A DNA stretch of 64,000 nucleotides, taken from positions 1,167,732-1,231,731 of the forward strand of contig NZ_FOHS01000002.1 of assembly GCF_900111515.1 (NCBI RefSeq), in the 5' to 3' direction. Position 1 is the stretch's first letter; each line of letters begins with the position of its first letter. The position numbers and the translations under genes are program-made. This document shows positions 42,619-50,950 of this stretch, in pieces. The notes beneath the pieces are model-generated. The model ran no database searches. It saw nothing but the letters and a program-made list of their open reading frames with translations, and had not been told where the DNA came from. The stretch comes from Hymenobacter actinosclerus. Its GTDB lineage: Bacteria; Bacteroidota; Bacteroidia; Cytophagales; Hymenobacteraceae.

Positions 42619-42957
42619 TTAGCTATTTTGAACGGGCTGCGTCCCGGCGTCCGGGCCGGCCTCCAGGCCCAGCAGGCGCAGCACCCGCGGCCGGTCCGAA
42701 AGGTCGCCCACCAGCCAGCGTTGCAGGCCGGGGCTTTTTTTCACCAGCGTGGGCGCGGCAATAATGCGGGCACTCTGGGCCAGCTCGGGCTGCTGATAAA
42801 TATCGATAATCGTCAGCTCGTAGCGCCCGGCCAGGTATAGCTCGCAGATGGCCTTGAGGTTGCGCACGGCCCGCGTCGAGTTGGGCGTAGCCCCGGTAAT
42901 ATAGAGCTCCAGCACATAGGTTGGCGGGGGCTCCTCGGCAGTAGGCCAGTCTTGCAT
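42619..42957 (-). CDS. kaiB: KaiB-domain protein 2
   Basis: 112 residues from ATG 42957 (a GTG two codons earlier is also possible). Thioredoxin-like KaiB fold: YVLELYITGATPNSTRAVRNL, ICELYLAGRYELTIIDIYQQPELA, IIAAPTLVKKSPGLQRWLVG and DLSDRPRVLRLLGL. The conserved LVKKSP / IGDLSD elements of clock KaiB are kept. It has N- and C-terminal tails not found in the neighbouring KaiB at 42969, so the two are not recent duplicates. Confidence 0.93.
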   Translation of the reverse strand: MQDWPTAEEPPPTYVLELYITGATPNSTRAVRNLKAICELYLAGRYELTIIDIYQQPELAQSARIIAAPTLVKKSPGLQRWLVGDLSDRPRVLRLLGLEAGPDAGTQPVQNS

Positions 42958-42968
42958 CAGCACGGCGC

Positions 42969-43259
42969 TTACAAGTGGCCGATAGCCCGCAGATCGAGGC
43001 CCACCAGCACCCGTTCCTTGTTCGAGAGGTCGCCGATAATTTTGCGGATGGGGGCGGGCACCTTGCGCACCAGCGTCGGAATGGCCAGAATCTGGTCACC
43101 CTCGGCCAGCTGCGGGTGCAGCAGCAAGTCCACCACTTCCAGCTGATAGCGCCCCTTTAGATGCTGCTCGCAGTAACTTTTCAGGTTGGCCAGCGCCTGC
43201 ATCGATTTCGCCGTCTGACCCGCCACGTACAGCCGCAGCTCCCAGGTTTCCTCGTCCAT
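42969..43259 (-). CDS. kaiB: KaiB-domain protein 1
   Basis: 96 residues from ATG 43259, close to the length of cyanobacterial Kai[70 protein letters not shown]. KaiB binds the CI ring of KaiC and, in the cyanobacterial clock, switches fold. It is 116 bases downstream of kaiC and 11 bases upstream of the second kaiB. Confidence 0.94.
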   Translation of the reverse strand: MDEETWELRLYVAGQTAKSMQALANLKSYCEQHLKGRYQLEVVDLLLHPQLAEGDQILAIPTLVRKVPAPIRKIIGDLSNKERVLVGLDLRAIGHL

Positions 43260-43375
43260 AGTACTATTTTTTGGGTCCTGGATTTTGGTCAAAGATGTTA
43301 TGTTGGCCGGAGTTTGCCGGGGCAAAGCAGCCTGCCCACCCCCCGGGGGCCGGGCGCTTGCTCCCTCCCTAACGG

Positions 43376-45115
43376 CTACGCGCCCGAACCGTTGGGGGCC
43401 GCGGGCGACTGCGCTGAGAAACTGCGGCTTAGCTGCCGGCGCCCCTGCTGCTGGGTGTCGTAGCGTTCCTGCTCCTCGGAGTTCACCCGCCGCAGCTCGT
43501 CCTCCACCGACTCGAATTCGGTGCGCAGGTTGGCAATGGTGGCTTCCAGCACCCGCCGCTTGCGCTCCAGCTCCCGGTCGCGGCGCTCGGCTTCCTGCTC
43601 GGCGGCCAGTATCTGGGCCTGCTCCTGGATGTGCTGGGTGAGGCGGCTGGCCCCGGTGATGATGCCGGCCGGCCCCACCAGCACGTCGAGCAGCCGGATG
43701 CCGTGCTCGGTGACCAGAAACTCGCGCACCTGGTTGGAGTGCCCCATGCCCCGGGCCTTGAGAATACTGATGCCGCGGTTGCGCTCACCCACGCCCTCCA
43801 GGTCGCGCACATGAATCCAGGTATCAACCAGCGAGGAGATGCCTTCCTCCGTCATTTCGCGCTGGCCCCGCTCGCCGCTGATCAGGGCCGTGAACAGGGC
43901 GTTGATGCCCTGCACTTTCAGGAAATCGACCAGCCGCGTGAGCATGCTGCGCACTTCCGAGAGGCTGCCCACCGACACGAGGTTGCTGATGGGGTCGATA
44001 ACGACGGTGTCGGGCTTAAAATCGCCGATGAGCTTATGAATCGTGACCAGGTGGCGCTCCAGGCCGTTGAGGGTGGGGCGGCTGGCCTCGATGCGCAGCT
44101 GCCCGCTGGCCACGAACGGCTGCAAGTCGAGGCCCACGGTAGCCATATTGCGCAGCAGCTGGGCCGGCGACTCTTCGAAAGCGAAGATCAGGCACCGCTC
44201 GCCCCGCTGGCAGGCGGCGAGGGCAAAAGCGGCCCCGAGCGTGGTTTTGGCCGTGCCGGCCGTGCCCGTAATCAGGGTGCTGCTGCCCTTGTAGAGGCCG
44301 CCGCGCCGGAACATGCCATCGAGGTCGGCCACGCCGGTCGATATCACCTCGTCGGACACCTTATGCTCCAGCTTGAGGGAAGTGACGGGCAGCACCGAAA
44401 TGCCGTCTTCGGTGATGATGTAGGGGTATTCGTTGGTGCCGTGGGTGCTGCCGCGGTACTTTACAATGCGCAGCCGCCGGGTGGTTACCTGGTCAATCAC
44501 GCGGTTGTCGAGCAGAATCACGCAGTCCGACACGTACTCCTCCAGGCCCTGGCGCGTGAGCGTGCCCTCGCCCCGCTCGGCCGTTATAACGGTCGTTACG
44601 CCCTTGTCTTTGAGCCAGCGGAACAGCCGGCGGATTTCCGAGCGCAGCACGGCCTCGTTGGGAAAGCCCGAGAACAACGACTCAATGGTATCGAGCACCA
44701 CGCGCTTGGCCCCGATGGTATCAATGGCGTAGCCCAGCCGGATAAACAGCCCTTCAAGGTCGTATTCGCCGGTTTCGTCGATTTCGGAGCGGTCGACGTG
44801 CACGTGGTCGAGGCGCAGCTTTTTATCGGCCTGAAGCTGCACCAGGTCGAACCCCAGCGAGGCCACGTTGGCGGCCAGCTCGGCGGCCGTTTCCTCAAAG
44901 GCCATCAGCACGCCCGGCTCGTCGTAATCGAGGATGCCGCGCACCAGAAACTCGATGCCGAGCAGGGTTTTGCCGCAGCCCGCGCTGCCGCACACGAGCG
45001 TTGGCCGGCCCAGCGGCAGCCCGCCCTCAGTTATTTCGTCGAGCCCCTCGATGCCGGTGGGTGATTTGGGCAACTGGGCAAACTCAACAATACGGGGCAA
45101 ATTCTGGTCGGGCAT
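43376..45115 (-). CDS. kaiC: KaiC-like tandem RecA ATPase
   Basis: 579 residues, two KaiC domains. CI about 12-245: Walker A GSAGCGKT 43-50, paired glutamates E74-E75 ([10 protein letters not shown]). CII about 250-490: Walker A GTAGTAKT 284-291, E314-E315 ([10 protein letters not shown]). The position of the clock phosphosites (Ser-Thr in cyanobacteria) reads S427-S428 in [12 protein letters not shown], so autophosphorylation is possible. A C-terminal coiled coil (about 495-565, [20 protein letters not shown]) replaces the KaiA-binding tail. No kaiA gene is present. First gene of a kaiC-kaiB-kaiB-kinase set. Confidence 0.95.
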   Translation of the reverse strand: MPDQNLPRIVEFAQLPKSPTGIEGLDEITEGGLPLGRPTLVCGSAGCGKTLLGIEFLVRGILDYDEPGVLMAFEETAAELAANVASLGFDLVQLQADKKLRLDHVHVDRSEIDETGEYDLEGLFIRLGYAIDTIGAKRVVLDTIESLFSGFPNEAVLRSEIRRLFRWLKDKGVTTVITAERGEGTLTRQGLEEYVSDCVILLDNRVIDQVTTRRLRIVKYRGSTHGTNEYPYIITEDGISVLPVTSLKLEHKVSDEVISTGVADLDGMFRRGGLYKGSSTLITGTAGTAKTTLGAAFALAACQRGERCLIFAFEESPAQLLRNMATVGLDLQPFVASGQLRIEASRPTLNGLERHLVTIHKLIGDFKPDTVVIDPISNLVSVGSLSEVRSMLTRLVDFLKVQGINALFTALISGERGQREMTEEGISSLVDTWIHVRDLEGVGERNRGISILKARGMGHSNQVREFLVTEHGIRLLDVLVGPAGIITGASRLTQHIQEQAQILAAEQEAERRDRELERKRRVLEATIANLRTEFESVEDELRRVNSEEQERYDTQQQGRRQLSRSFSAQSPAAPNGSGA

Positions 45116-45159
45116 AGAGAATAATTTGCCGAAAGATAAGGTAGAATGAAGGAATGCGT

Positions 45160-45205
45160 GAACCCGCCTTTCATCCTGAGCCTGCTCAGGATGAAAGGCG
45201 GGTTC
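45160..45205. repeat. Near-perfect inverted repeat (CATCCTGAGC family)
   Basis: GAACCCGCCTTTCATCCTGA and its complement almost touch, forming a stem of about 21 pairs with a 3- to 4-base loop. Between kaiC and the arginase gene. Shares the ATCCTGAGC core with 7033-7087. Confidence 0.88.
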
Positions 45206-45233
45206 GCCAAATCACCAAGTCACCCTATCACCG

Positions 45234-46208
45234 CTACCGGCTTACCACTTCGGCCAGGCGCAGGCGGTTCTGGATGGCGTCGGTGGCGGCTTCGAGAATG
45301 TCGAAGGCATTCTGGGCCATGGTGTTTTCCGAGTCGAGGGTGGGGTTGATTTCCACCATCTCGAAGCATACTACCCGGTCGTTTTCGAGCAGCGCGCGGC
45401 ACAGGCTGATGGCCTGCTCCACGTTCAGGCCGTCCTCGACGGGCGTGCCGGTGCCCTTGCTGAAGCGCGAATCCAGCGAATCCACATCAAACGACACGTA
45501 CACCAGGTCGCAGAAGCGCAGGCGCTCATAAATTTCGCGGGCCACCTGGCGGGTGCCTTTTTCGCGCACCTCGTCGAGCTGGTAGTTTTTGATGCCCAGG
45601 CGCTCGATAATGGCGTTTTCCTCGGCTTCGGTGTCGCGCACCACCACGTACACGAGGTGCTCGGGGGCTACTTTGGGGCCGGGCTCGCCCAAGTCGCGCA
45701 GGCGCTGCCAGAAAAACTCGGTTTCGGCGGCGGGCTGGTTGCGCTGGCACTCGCGGTTGTCGTCGTTCAGGCTCAGGGCCAGCGGCATGCCGTGCACGTT
45801 GCCGCTGGGCGTAGTGTAGGGCGAGTGAATGTCGGCGTGGGCATCAACCCAGATGACGCCGAGCGTTTTGTGGGGGTAGGCAGCCTTGATGCCGGCAATG
45901 GTGGCCGAAGCGTTGCTGTGGTCGCCGGCCAGTACCAGCGGGAATTCGCCCAGCCGCAGCGTCTGCTCCACGGTGCTGGCAATGCCCTTCTGCACCATAT
46001 AAATGGAGTCGATGTGGCGGGCGAAGGGGAAGTGGTTTTTCTCGAACAGCACGTGGTTCAGATCGGGCACTTTAACCGAGTTGAACCGGCGGAAGTAATC
46101 GGAGCCCTTGTTGAGGCAGGCCACCTTGAGGGCATCGATGCCCATACTGGCCCCCCGGGTTCCGGCCCCCAGTTCGGAGCGCACTTCCAGCAGCTTGATA
46201 CGTCGCAT
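45234..46208 (-). CDS. Arginase/agmatinase-family ureohydrolase
   Basis: 324 residues. Mn-binding motifs are intact: His97 in LAGDHSNASA, D122-x-H124-x-D126-x-H128 in WVDAHADIHSP, and D241/D243 in SFDVDSLD. Hydrolyses arginine to ornithine and urea, or agmatine to putrescine and urea. The divergent arginine decarboxylase gene at 46507 would supply agmatine, so agmatinase is a fair alternative; the family position cannot be fixed by eye. Confidence 0.9.
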   Translation of the reverse strand: MRRIKLLEVRSELGAGTRGASMGIDALKVACLNKGSDYFRRFNSVKVPDLNHVLFEKNHFPFARHIDSIYMVQKGIASTVEQTLRLGEFPLVLAGDHSNASATIAGIKAAYPHKTLGVIWVDAHADIHSPYTTPSGNVHGMPLALSLNDDNRECQRNQPAAETEFFWQRLRDLGEPGPKVAPEHLVYVVVRDTEAEENAIIERLGIKNYQLDEVREKGTRQVAREIYERLRFCDLVYVSFDVDSLDSRFSKGTGTPVEDGLNVEQAISLCRALLENDRVVCFEMVEINPTLDSENTMAQNAFDILEAATDAIQNRLRLAEVVSR

Positions 46209-46346
46209 ATTACATTGGCAGAAAAAGGGTTAGAGTGGTTTTAATGCTTGCCGATTGAGCGGGTGGGAATTCCCCTCAGGCTTGACGCGCGCGGACTTTC
46301 CGGCGCCACCAACGAACAGAGCACAACCAAAACCCCCGCGAGGGGG

Positions 46347-46354
46347 TATCTTTG
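46347..46354 (+). promoter_or_regulatory. Putative -7 element for speA
   Basis: TATCTTTG exactly fits TAnnTTTG, about 150 bases before the ATG, inside the divergent gap between the arginase and decarboxylase genes. The rest of this 298-base gap shows nothing else recognisable. No clear -33 TTTG. Confidence 0.45.
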
Positions 46355-46506
46355 CAGCAGCAATTTACGGCTTAGTTGATCGAGCTGCGTGCCGGCAAAG
46401 AAGTTTTTTTCTGCGCCGCCCGCCGTCCGTTTGCTGCCCTGCTCTCCCCTATTCCGGCCCTGCGCCCTAAACGCCAGGCCCCAAGCTCTAAAGCCCCCGT
46501 TTTCCA

Positions 46507-47919
46507 ATGCCCTACATGGACACCTACCAAGACCTGATTTCGCAGACCTTCGACTTCCCGACCGACGAGTTCAAGGTGGAAAATAATGAGCTGCGCTTCG
46601 AGGGCATCGATCTGATGGCGCTGGTAAAGAAGCACGGCACGCCGCTGCGCCTCTCCTACCTGCCCAAAATCAGCTCCCAGATCAAGCGGGCCCAGGAGTG
46701 GTTTGCCCGCGGCATCGAAAAAACCGGCTACCGCGGCAAGTACTCCTACGCCTACTGCACCAAGGCCTCGCACTTCAGCTTCGTGGTCGAAGAGGCCCTC
46801 AAAAACGACGTGCATATCGAAACCTCGTCGTGGTTTGATACCAATATCATCCGGGCCATGTACGCCAAGGGCCGCGTGACCAAGGACACCTATATTATCT
46901 GCAACGGCTTCAAAACCGAGGAATACAAGCGCGAAATCACCCGCCTCCTCAACGACGGCTTCGGCAACTGCATGCCCATCCTCGACTCGCCCAACGAGGT
47001 GGACTACTACCACGACAACGTGCGCGAATCGTGCTGCCTGGGCATGCGCCTGGCCTCCGACGAGGAGCCGCGCTTCCAGTTCTACACCTCGCGCCTGGGC
47101 ATCCGCTACGCCGATGCGCTGCCGCTCTACGAAAGCAAAATCAAGGACGACCCGCGCTTCGAGCTGAAGATGCTGCACTACTTCATCAACACCGGCATCA
47201 AGGATACGTCCTACTACTGGTCGGAGCTGAGCCGGTTTGTGCACCAGTACTGCGAGATGCGCAAGGTCTGCCCCACCCTCACCACCATCGACATTGGCGG
47301 CGGCCTGCCCATCCAGACCTCCATTCAGAAGGAGTACGACTACCCCTACATGATTGAGGAGGTGCTGCGCACCATCAAGCGCATCTGCGACGACGAGGGC
47401 GTGCCCGAGCCCGACGTGTTCACCGAGTTCGGCATCTTCACGGTGGGCGAGTCGGGCGCCACGATTTACTCGATCCTGGACGAGAAGCTCCAGAACGATA
47501 AGGAGCTCTGGTACATGATTGACGGCTCGTTCATCACCAACCTGCCCGACACCTGGGCCCTGAACCAGCGCTTTATCATGCTGGCCCTCAATGGCTGGGA
47601 CAAGAAGTACAAGAAGATTCAGCTCGGCGGCCTCACCTGCGACTCGCAGGACTACTACAACGCCGAAAAGCACATCTACCAGGTGTTCCTGCCCGAGCGC
47701 AAGCCCGCTACCGACTCTGAGCCGCTTTACGTGGGCTTCTTCCACACGGGCGCCTACCAGGAAAGCCTCTCGGGCTACGGCGGCGTGAAGCACTGCCTGA
47801 TTCCGGCCCCCAAAATGGTTATCCTCGACCGCGACGCCGACGGCAACCTTACCGACCGGGTGTTTGCTGAGGAGCAGACCGGCGAGTCGATGCTGCGGAT
47901 TCTGGGCTACCAGGTGTAG
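46507..47919 (+). CDS. speA: Arginine decarboxylase (PLP-dependent, fold III)
   Basis: 470 residues, the shorter Bacteroidetes-type enzyme rather than the about 630-residue E. coli SpeA. TIM-barrel with the PLP lysine Lys86 in YAYCTKASHF, the phosphate-binding Gly loop IDIGGGLPIQTS, and C-terminal LTCDSQDYY and HTGAYQESLSG motifs that complete the dimer active site. Makes agmatine from arginine for polyamine synthesis. The start at 46507 (MPYMDTYQDL) could also be the Met four codons on. A terminator follows. Confidence 0.93.
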   Translation: MPYMDTYQDLISQTFDFPTDEFKVENNELRFEGIDLMALVKKHGTPLRLSYLPKISSQIKRAQEWFARGIEKTGYRGKYSYAYCTKASHFSFVVEEALKNDVHIETSSWFDTNIIRAMYAKGRVTKDTYIICNGFKTEEYKREITRLLNDGFGNCMPILDSPNEVDYYHDNVRESCCLGMRLASDEEPRFQFYTSRLGIRYADALPLYESKIKDDPRFELKMLHYFINTGIKDTSYYWSELSRFVHQYCEMRKVCPTLTTIDIGGGLPIQTSIQKEYDYPYMIEEVLRTIKRICDDEGVPEPDVFTEFGIFTVGESGATIYSILDEKLQNDKELWYMIDGSFITNLPDTWALNQRFIMLALNGWDKKYKKIQLGGLTCDSQDYYNAEKHIYQVFLPERKPATDSEPLYVGFFHTGAYQESLSGYGGVKHCLIPAPKMVILDRDADGNLTDRVFAEEQTGESMLRILGYQV

Positions 47920-47951
47920 CGCGGCGCTGCTATATCATCTTTGCCAGGTCC

Positions 47952-47990
47952 AAAACAGCGGGAACCTCTTACCGGGGTTCCCGCTGTTTT
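47952..47990 (+). terminator. Terminator after speA
   Basis: AAAACAGCGGGAACC and GGTTCCCGCTGTTTT form a 15-pair stem with a short loop ending in T4. Confidence 0.9.
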
Positions 47991-48111
47991 CATCATCTAT
48001 ATCAGGCCATTGGGCGAAGTGATGGTCTGGCAGTTGCAAGCGGCTGTTCAACTGCCTATCTTTAGGCCCGCTATATCTTTTTGGGCCCGGCCCGCATTTC
48101 AAATTTCACGC

Positions 48112-48270
48112 ATGAAAAAACTCCTACTCTTCGCCTGCGTAGCCGGTCTTGGCCTCAGCTCCTGCAACAAAAAAATGCAATGCCCCGCCTACAGCGCCAC
48201 CAAGGACGCCAGCCGCCTTTCGTCGCCCGTTATGGCTCAGGGCCCGGCTACTGCCATCGAGCGGCAGTAA
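48112..48270 (+). CDS. Tiny lipoprotein with CPAYS motif, copy 1
   Basis: 52 residues: lipoprotein signal MKKLLLFACVAGLGLSSC with acylation at Cys18, then NKKMQCPAYSATKDASRLSS and a short polar tail. No known domain. A paralogue lies 170 bases downstream with the same signal and CPAYS core. It has its own terminator (48289-48320), which supports it being a real expressed gene. Confidence 0.75.
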   Translation: MKKLLLFACVAGLGLSSCNKKMQCPAYSATKDASRLSSPVMAQGPATAIERQ

Positions 48271-48288
48271 TTTCCGCGCCAGTTTTGC

Positions 48289-48320
48289 AGAGCGCCTCCC
48301 TTTCGGGGAAGGCGCTTTTT
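48289..48320 (+). terminator. Terminator between the two tiny lipoprotein genes
   Basis: AGCGCCTCCC TTTC GGGGAAGGCGCT followed by TTTT: an imperfect GC-rich stem with a short loop and T tract. Confidence 0.85.
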
Positions 48321-48440
48321 GCATTTAGGCAGGTCTGTATTCTTTTTGCGGGCAGCGCAATTTCGCGGTAACTGAATCGTTTGGCGACTACGAGCGTTGG
48401 GAGTAACGCCCGCATTTCATCAGCGAATTATAATTTTACC

Positions 48441-48602
48441 ATGAAAAAGCTTCTCATTTTCGGAGTTTTTCTCTCGTTCACAGCCGCATCCTGCAGCTCC
48501 TCGTGCCCGGCCTACTCGTCGGCAAAGCCCGCCCAGCACCGGGCCGCACAAGTAGAAGCGCCAGTAGTAGCCAGCACGGCCCAGCCCACGGACCAGCAGT
48601 AG
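48441..48602 (+). CDS. Tiny lipoprotein with CPAYS motif, copy 2
   Basis: 53 residues: MKKLLIFGVFLSFTAASC signal with Cys18, then SSSCPAYSSAKPAQHR and an Ala/Val/Gln tail. It shares the signal peptide and the C-P-A-Y-S core with the gene at 48112 but little else. ATG 48441 is chosen because the signal starts there. Function unknown; such minute secreted lipoproteins are easily missed by gene callers. Confidence 0.72.
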   Translation: MKKLLIFGVFLSFTAASCSSSCPAYSSAKPAQHRAAQVEAPVVASTAQPTDQQ

Positions 48603-48668
48603 CTATTTGCCCCATTGCCATTGCCTGGCCGCTGGCTCCTGTTTTTGGAAAGCCAGCGGCCGGCGGCG

Positions 48669-49193
48669 TTAACGCTCCGTCGCGGCGTCGGTGGCCAGGA
48701 TAAGGTCGGTGGCGGCGGGCAGGTCGGCCGTGCGGGGCGCGAAACCCGGGGGCTCGTCGGGGCCCACCAGCAGGCCGCGCACGCCGGCTTTTTCGGCGGC
48801 GGCCATGTCGCGGAGCCGGTCGCCCACCAGCCAGCAGCGGCGGGCATCGAGCCGGAAACGGGCCAGCGCCTGCTCCAGCATCAGCGAGTCGGGCTTGCGG
48901 CGCAGGCTCTCCGACACGCTGGGGTGGCCGGGCGCAAAGTACAGCGCATCAATAAGGCCGCCCACCGCTTGCTGCAGCTTGGCGTGGCAGGCCTGCACAT
49001 CGGCGGCCGTGTAGAGGCCGCGGGCGATGCCCGCCTGGTTGGTTACCACAATCAGATAGTAGCCGGCAGCCTTGAGCCGGGCCAGGCTCTCGGGCACGCC
49101 CGGCAGCACGTCGAATACGGCCGGCTCCCACACATACGTCCCGATTTCCCGGTTCAGTACCCCGTCGCGGTCGAGGAAAACGGCTTTGTTCAT
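48669..49193 (-). CDS. gmhB: D-glycero-D-manno-heptose 1,7-bisphosphate phosphatase-like HAD protein
   Basis: 174 residues of the HAD-IIIA histidinol-phosphatase/GmhB type. Motif I FLDRDGVLNREIGTYV (catalytic Asp8, Asp10), motif II VVTNQAG, RKP with motif III Lys, and motif IV VGDRLRDMAAAEKAG. The three-Cys zinc loop of canonical GmhB (CxH...CxC) is only partly visible: FAPGHPSVSESLRRKP lacks the Cys residues, so assignment to GmhB is by overall similarity. It would act in ADP-heptose synthesis, fitting the heptosyltransferase-like gene at 56755. Confidence 0.8.
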   Translation of the reverse strand: MNKAVFLDRDGVLNREIGTYVWEPAVFDVLPGVPESLARLKAAGYYLIVVTNQAGIARGLYTAADVQACHAKLQQAVGGLIDALYFAPGHPSVSESLRRKPDSLMLEQALARFRLDARRCWLVGDRLRDMAAAEKAGVRGLLVGPDEPPGFAPRTADLPAATDLILATDAATER

Positions 49194-49227
49194 GGATGGT
49201 GGCGTTGAATGGAGCGGGGGTCAGCGG

Positions 49228-49335
49228 GCAAAGATACGGTCATCCGGAGCTTACAGTGGGCTGCTACAGCCGCTTTCGTTTGCTGCCAGTGGCGGCCCAC
49301 GGCCTTCGCGGCGGGCAGGATGACCGTATCTTTGC
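49228..49335. promoter_or_regulatory. Divergent promoters embedded in an 18-bp perfect inverted repeat
   Basis: GCAAAGATACGGTCATCC (49228-49245) and its exact complement (49318-49335) flank a 72-base spacer between gmhB and hemG. Each arm contains a TATCTTTG -7 element pointing outward: minus strand 49229-49236 toward gmhB, plus strand 49327-49334 toward hemG. Both transcripts would start at the arms. Confidence 0.65.
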
Positions 49336-49369
49336 GACTTCAGCAGCATCTCAACCAGCACATCAACCA

Positions 49370-50704
49370 ATGGCTATTGCAATTATCGGCGGGGGTATTT
49401 CGGGCCTGACGCTGGCCTGGGGCCTGCAGCGGGCGGGCATCGACTACGACCTGTTCGAGGCCAGTGCGCGGCCGGGCGGCACCATGTGCTCGGAGCAGCA
49501 CGAGGGCTACCTGCTCGAAGTGGGGCCCAACTCGCTGCAGCTTTCCGACGAGCTGGCAGCCCTGTTCAATGAGCTGGGGCTGAACGACAAAATTGAGGAT
49601 GCCGCCGCCGTAAGCCAGAACCGCTACGTGCTGCGCGGCGGGGCCTACCAGCCCCTGCCCGGCACCCCGCCCGGCCTGCTGACCAGCAAGTTTTTCAGTC
49701 TGAAAGGCCGCTACAACATTGTGCGGGAGCTGTTTCGTAAGCCGGCGCCGGTTGATGAGCTCGAAACGCTGAGCGCGTTCTTTACCCGCCGCTTCGGCCC
49801 CGAGGTAGTCGAATACGCGCTCAACCCGTTCATTTCGGGTATTTATGCCGGCGACCCTTCGCAGCTGCTGCTGCACAAAACGTTTCCGCAGCTGGCGGCC
49901 CTGGAGCAGCAGCACGGCTCGGTGCTGCGCGGGCTGATGCAGGGCAAGAAGGAGGCTGCCCGCCGCCGCATTGTGTCGCTGGCCGGGGGCCTGCAGACGC
50001 TGCCCAACGCGCTGGCCGCCAAGCTGCGCCGCGCCCATTTCGGGCAGGCCGCCACCCGCCTGCACCGCCACGCCGACGACGGCCGCTGGGAGCTGGAAAC
50101 TACCGCCGGCCCCGCCCCGCGCCTGTACCAGCAGGTGGTGCTGGCTTTGCCTACCTACGCCGCCGCGCCGCTGCTGGCCGAGCAGTTTCCGGAGCAGGCC
50201 GCCGCGCTGGCCGCCGTGTACTACCCGCCCATGGCCGCCATCTACACCGCCTACCAGCGCGCCGATGTGGGCCATCCGCTGAACGGGTTCGGGGCCCTGC
50301 ACCCCAAGGCCGAGCAGCCCTACGCCGCCGGCAGCATCTGGACCAGCTCCATCTTCCCTAACCGCGCCCCGGCCGGGCAGGTGCTGTTCACCACATTTGT
50401 GGGCGGCACCCAGTACGAAACCCAGGCCCGGGAGCCGGCCGCCACGCAGCAGGCGGCGGTGCACGCCGAGCTCAGCCGCTTCTACGGGCTGAAAGCGGGC
50501 GCCGCGCCGGTCTGGCAGTACCGCTACTTCTGGCCCCGCGCCATTCCGCAGTTTGATGCCCGCATTCTGCCCGCCCACGCCGCCGCCGACACGTTGCAGG
50601 CGCTGGGCCTGCACGCTACGGCCAACTGGCGGGCCGGCGCCGGCGTGCCCGACTGCGTGCGCCACGCCCGGCAGCTGGCCGCCACGCTGGCCGCGATGCG
50701 CTAG
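49370..50704 (+). CDS. hemG: Protoporphyrinogen oxidase (HemG/HemY, FAD type)
   Basis: 444 residues from ATG 49370. FAD-binding GGGISGLTLAWGLQRAG at 6-22, then DLFEASARPGGTMCSE, and a C-terminal half with FISGIYAGDPSQL, typical of oxygen-dependent protoporphyrinogen IX/coproporphyrinogen III oxidases. Haem biosynthesis step. The frame extends 58 codons upstream through the promoter region and is not used. Whether it oxidises proto- or coproporphyrinogen is not determined. Confidence 0.93.
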   Translation: MAIAIIGGGISGLTLAWGLQRAGIDYDLFEASARPGGTMCSEQHEGYLLEVGPNSLQLSDELAALFNELGLNDKIEDAAAVSQNRYVLRGGAYQPLPGTPPGLLTSKFFSLKGRYNIVRELFRKPAPVDELETLSAFFTRRFGPEVVEYALNPFISGIYAGDPSQLLLHKTFPQLAALEQQHGSVLRGLMQGKKEAARRRIVSLAGGLQTLPNALAAKLRRAHFGQAATRLHRHADDGRWELETTAGPAPRLYQQVVLALPTYAAAPLLAEQFPEQAAALAAVYYPPMAAIYTAYQRADVGHPLNGFGALHPKAEQPYAAGSIWTSSIFPNRAPAGQVLFTTFVGGTQYETQAREPAATQQAAVHAELSRFYGLKAGAAPVWQYRYFWPRAIPQFDARILPAHAAADTLQALGLHATANWRAGAGVPDCVRHARQLAATLAAMR

Positions 50705-50950
50705 GGTGCGGCATGGGCGGCGGCCAGCTGCCGGTTTTCAGGGTTGCAAAAGGTGCGGGGTCTGGGGCCGTTAAATGCAGAAATCCTATATTCTGCAAAC
50801 CCATAGGCCCCGGGCCGGTTATTCAGCCTCCGGCACGCAACCTGCAGTCGGCTGGCTGCATCCTTGGGATGCTTTTCCGGTCGTTTGCTCCGCCAGCCGA
50901 TTCGTATTTCGTCAGCCCCGCACCTCGCGCAAAATTTTACCTTTACGGCA

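Noticed and set aside
42619..45115. A full KaiABC circadian clock
   Set aside because: No kaiA-like gene is in the window and the KaiC tail that binds KaiA is replaced, so rhythmic timing cannot be claimed.
46372..47793. A 473-codon minus-strand frame opposite speA
   Set aside because: Val/Leu/His-rich antisense translation; speA carries the PLP lysine and family motifs.
48669..49193. Histidinol-phosphatase instead of GmhB
   Set aside because: No his genes are near and the length fits heptose bisphosphate phosphatase, but the zinc-loop cysteines are missing, so confidence was lowered rather than the name changed.
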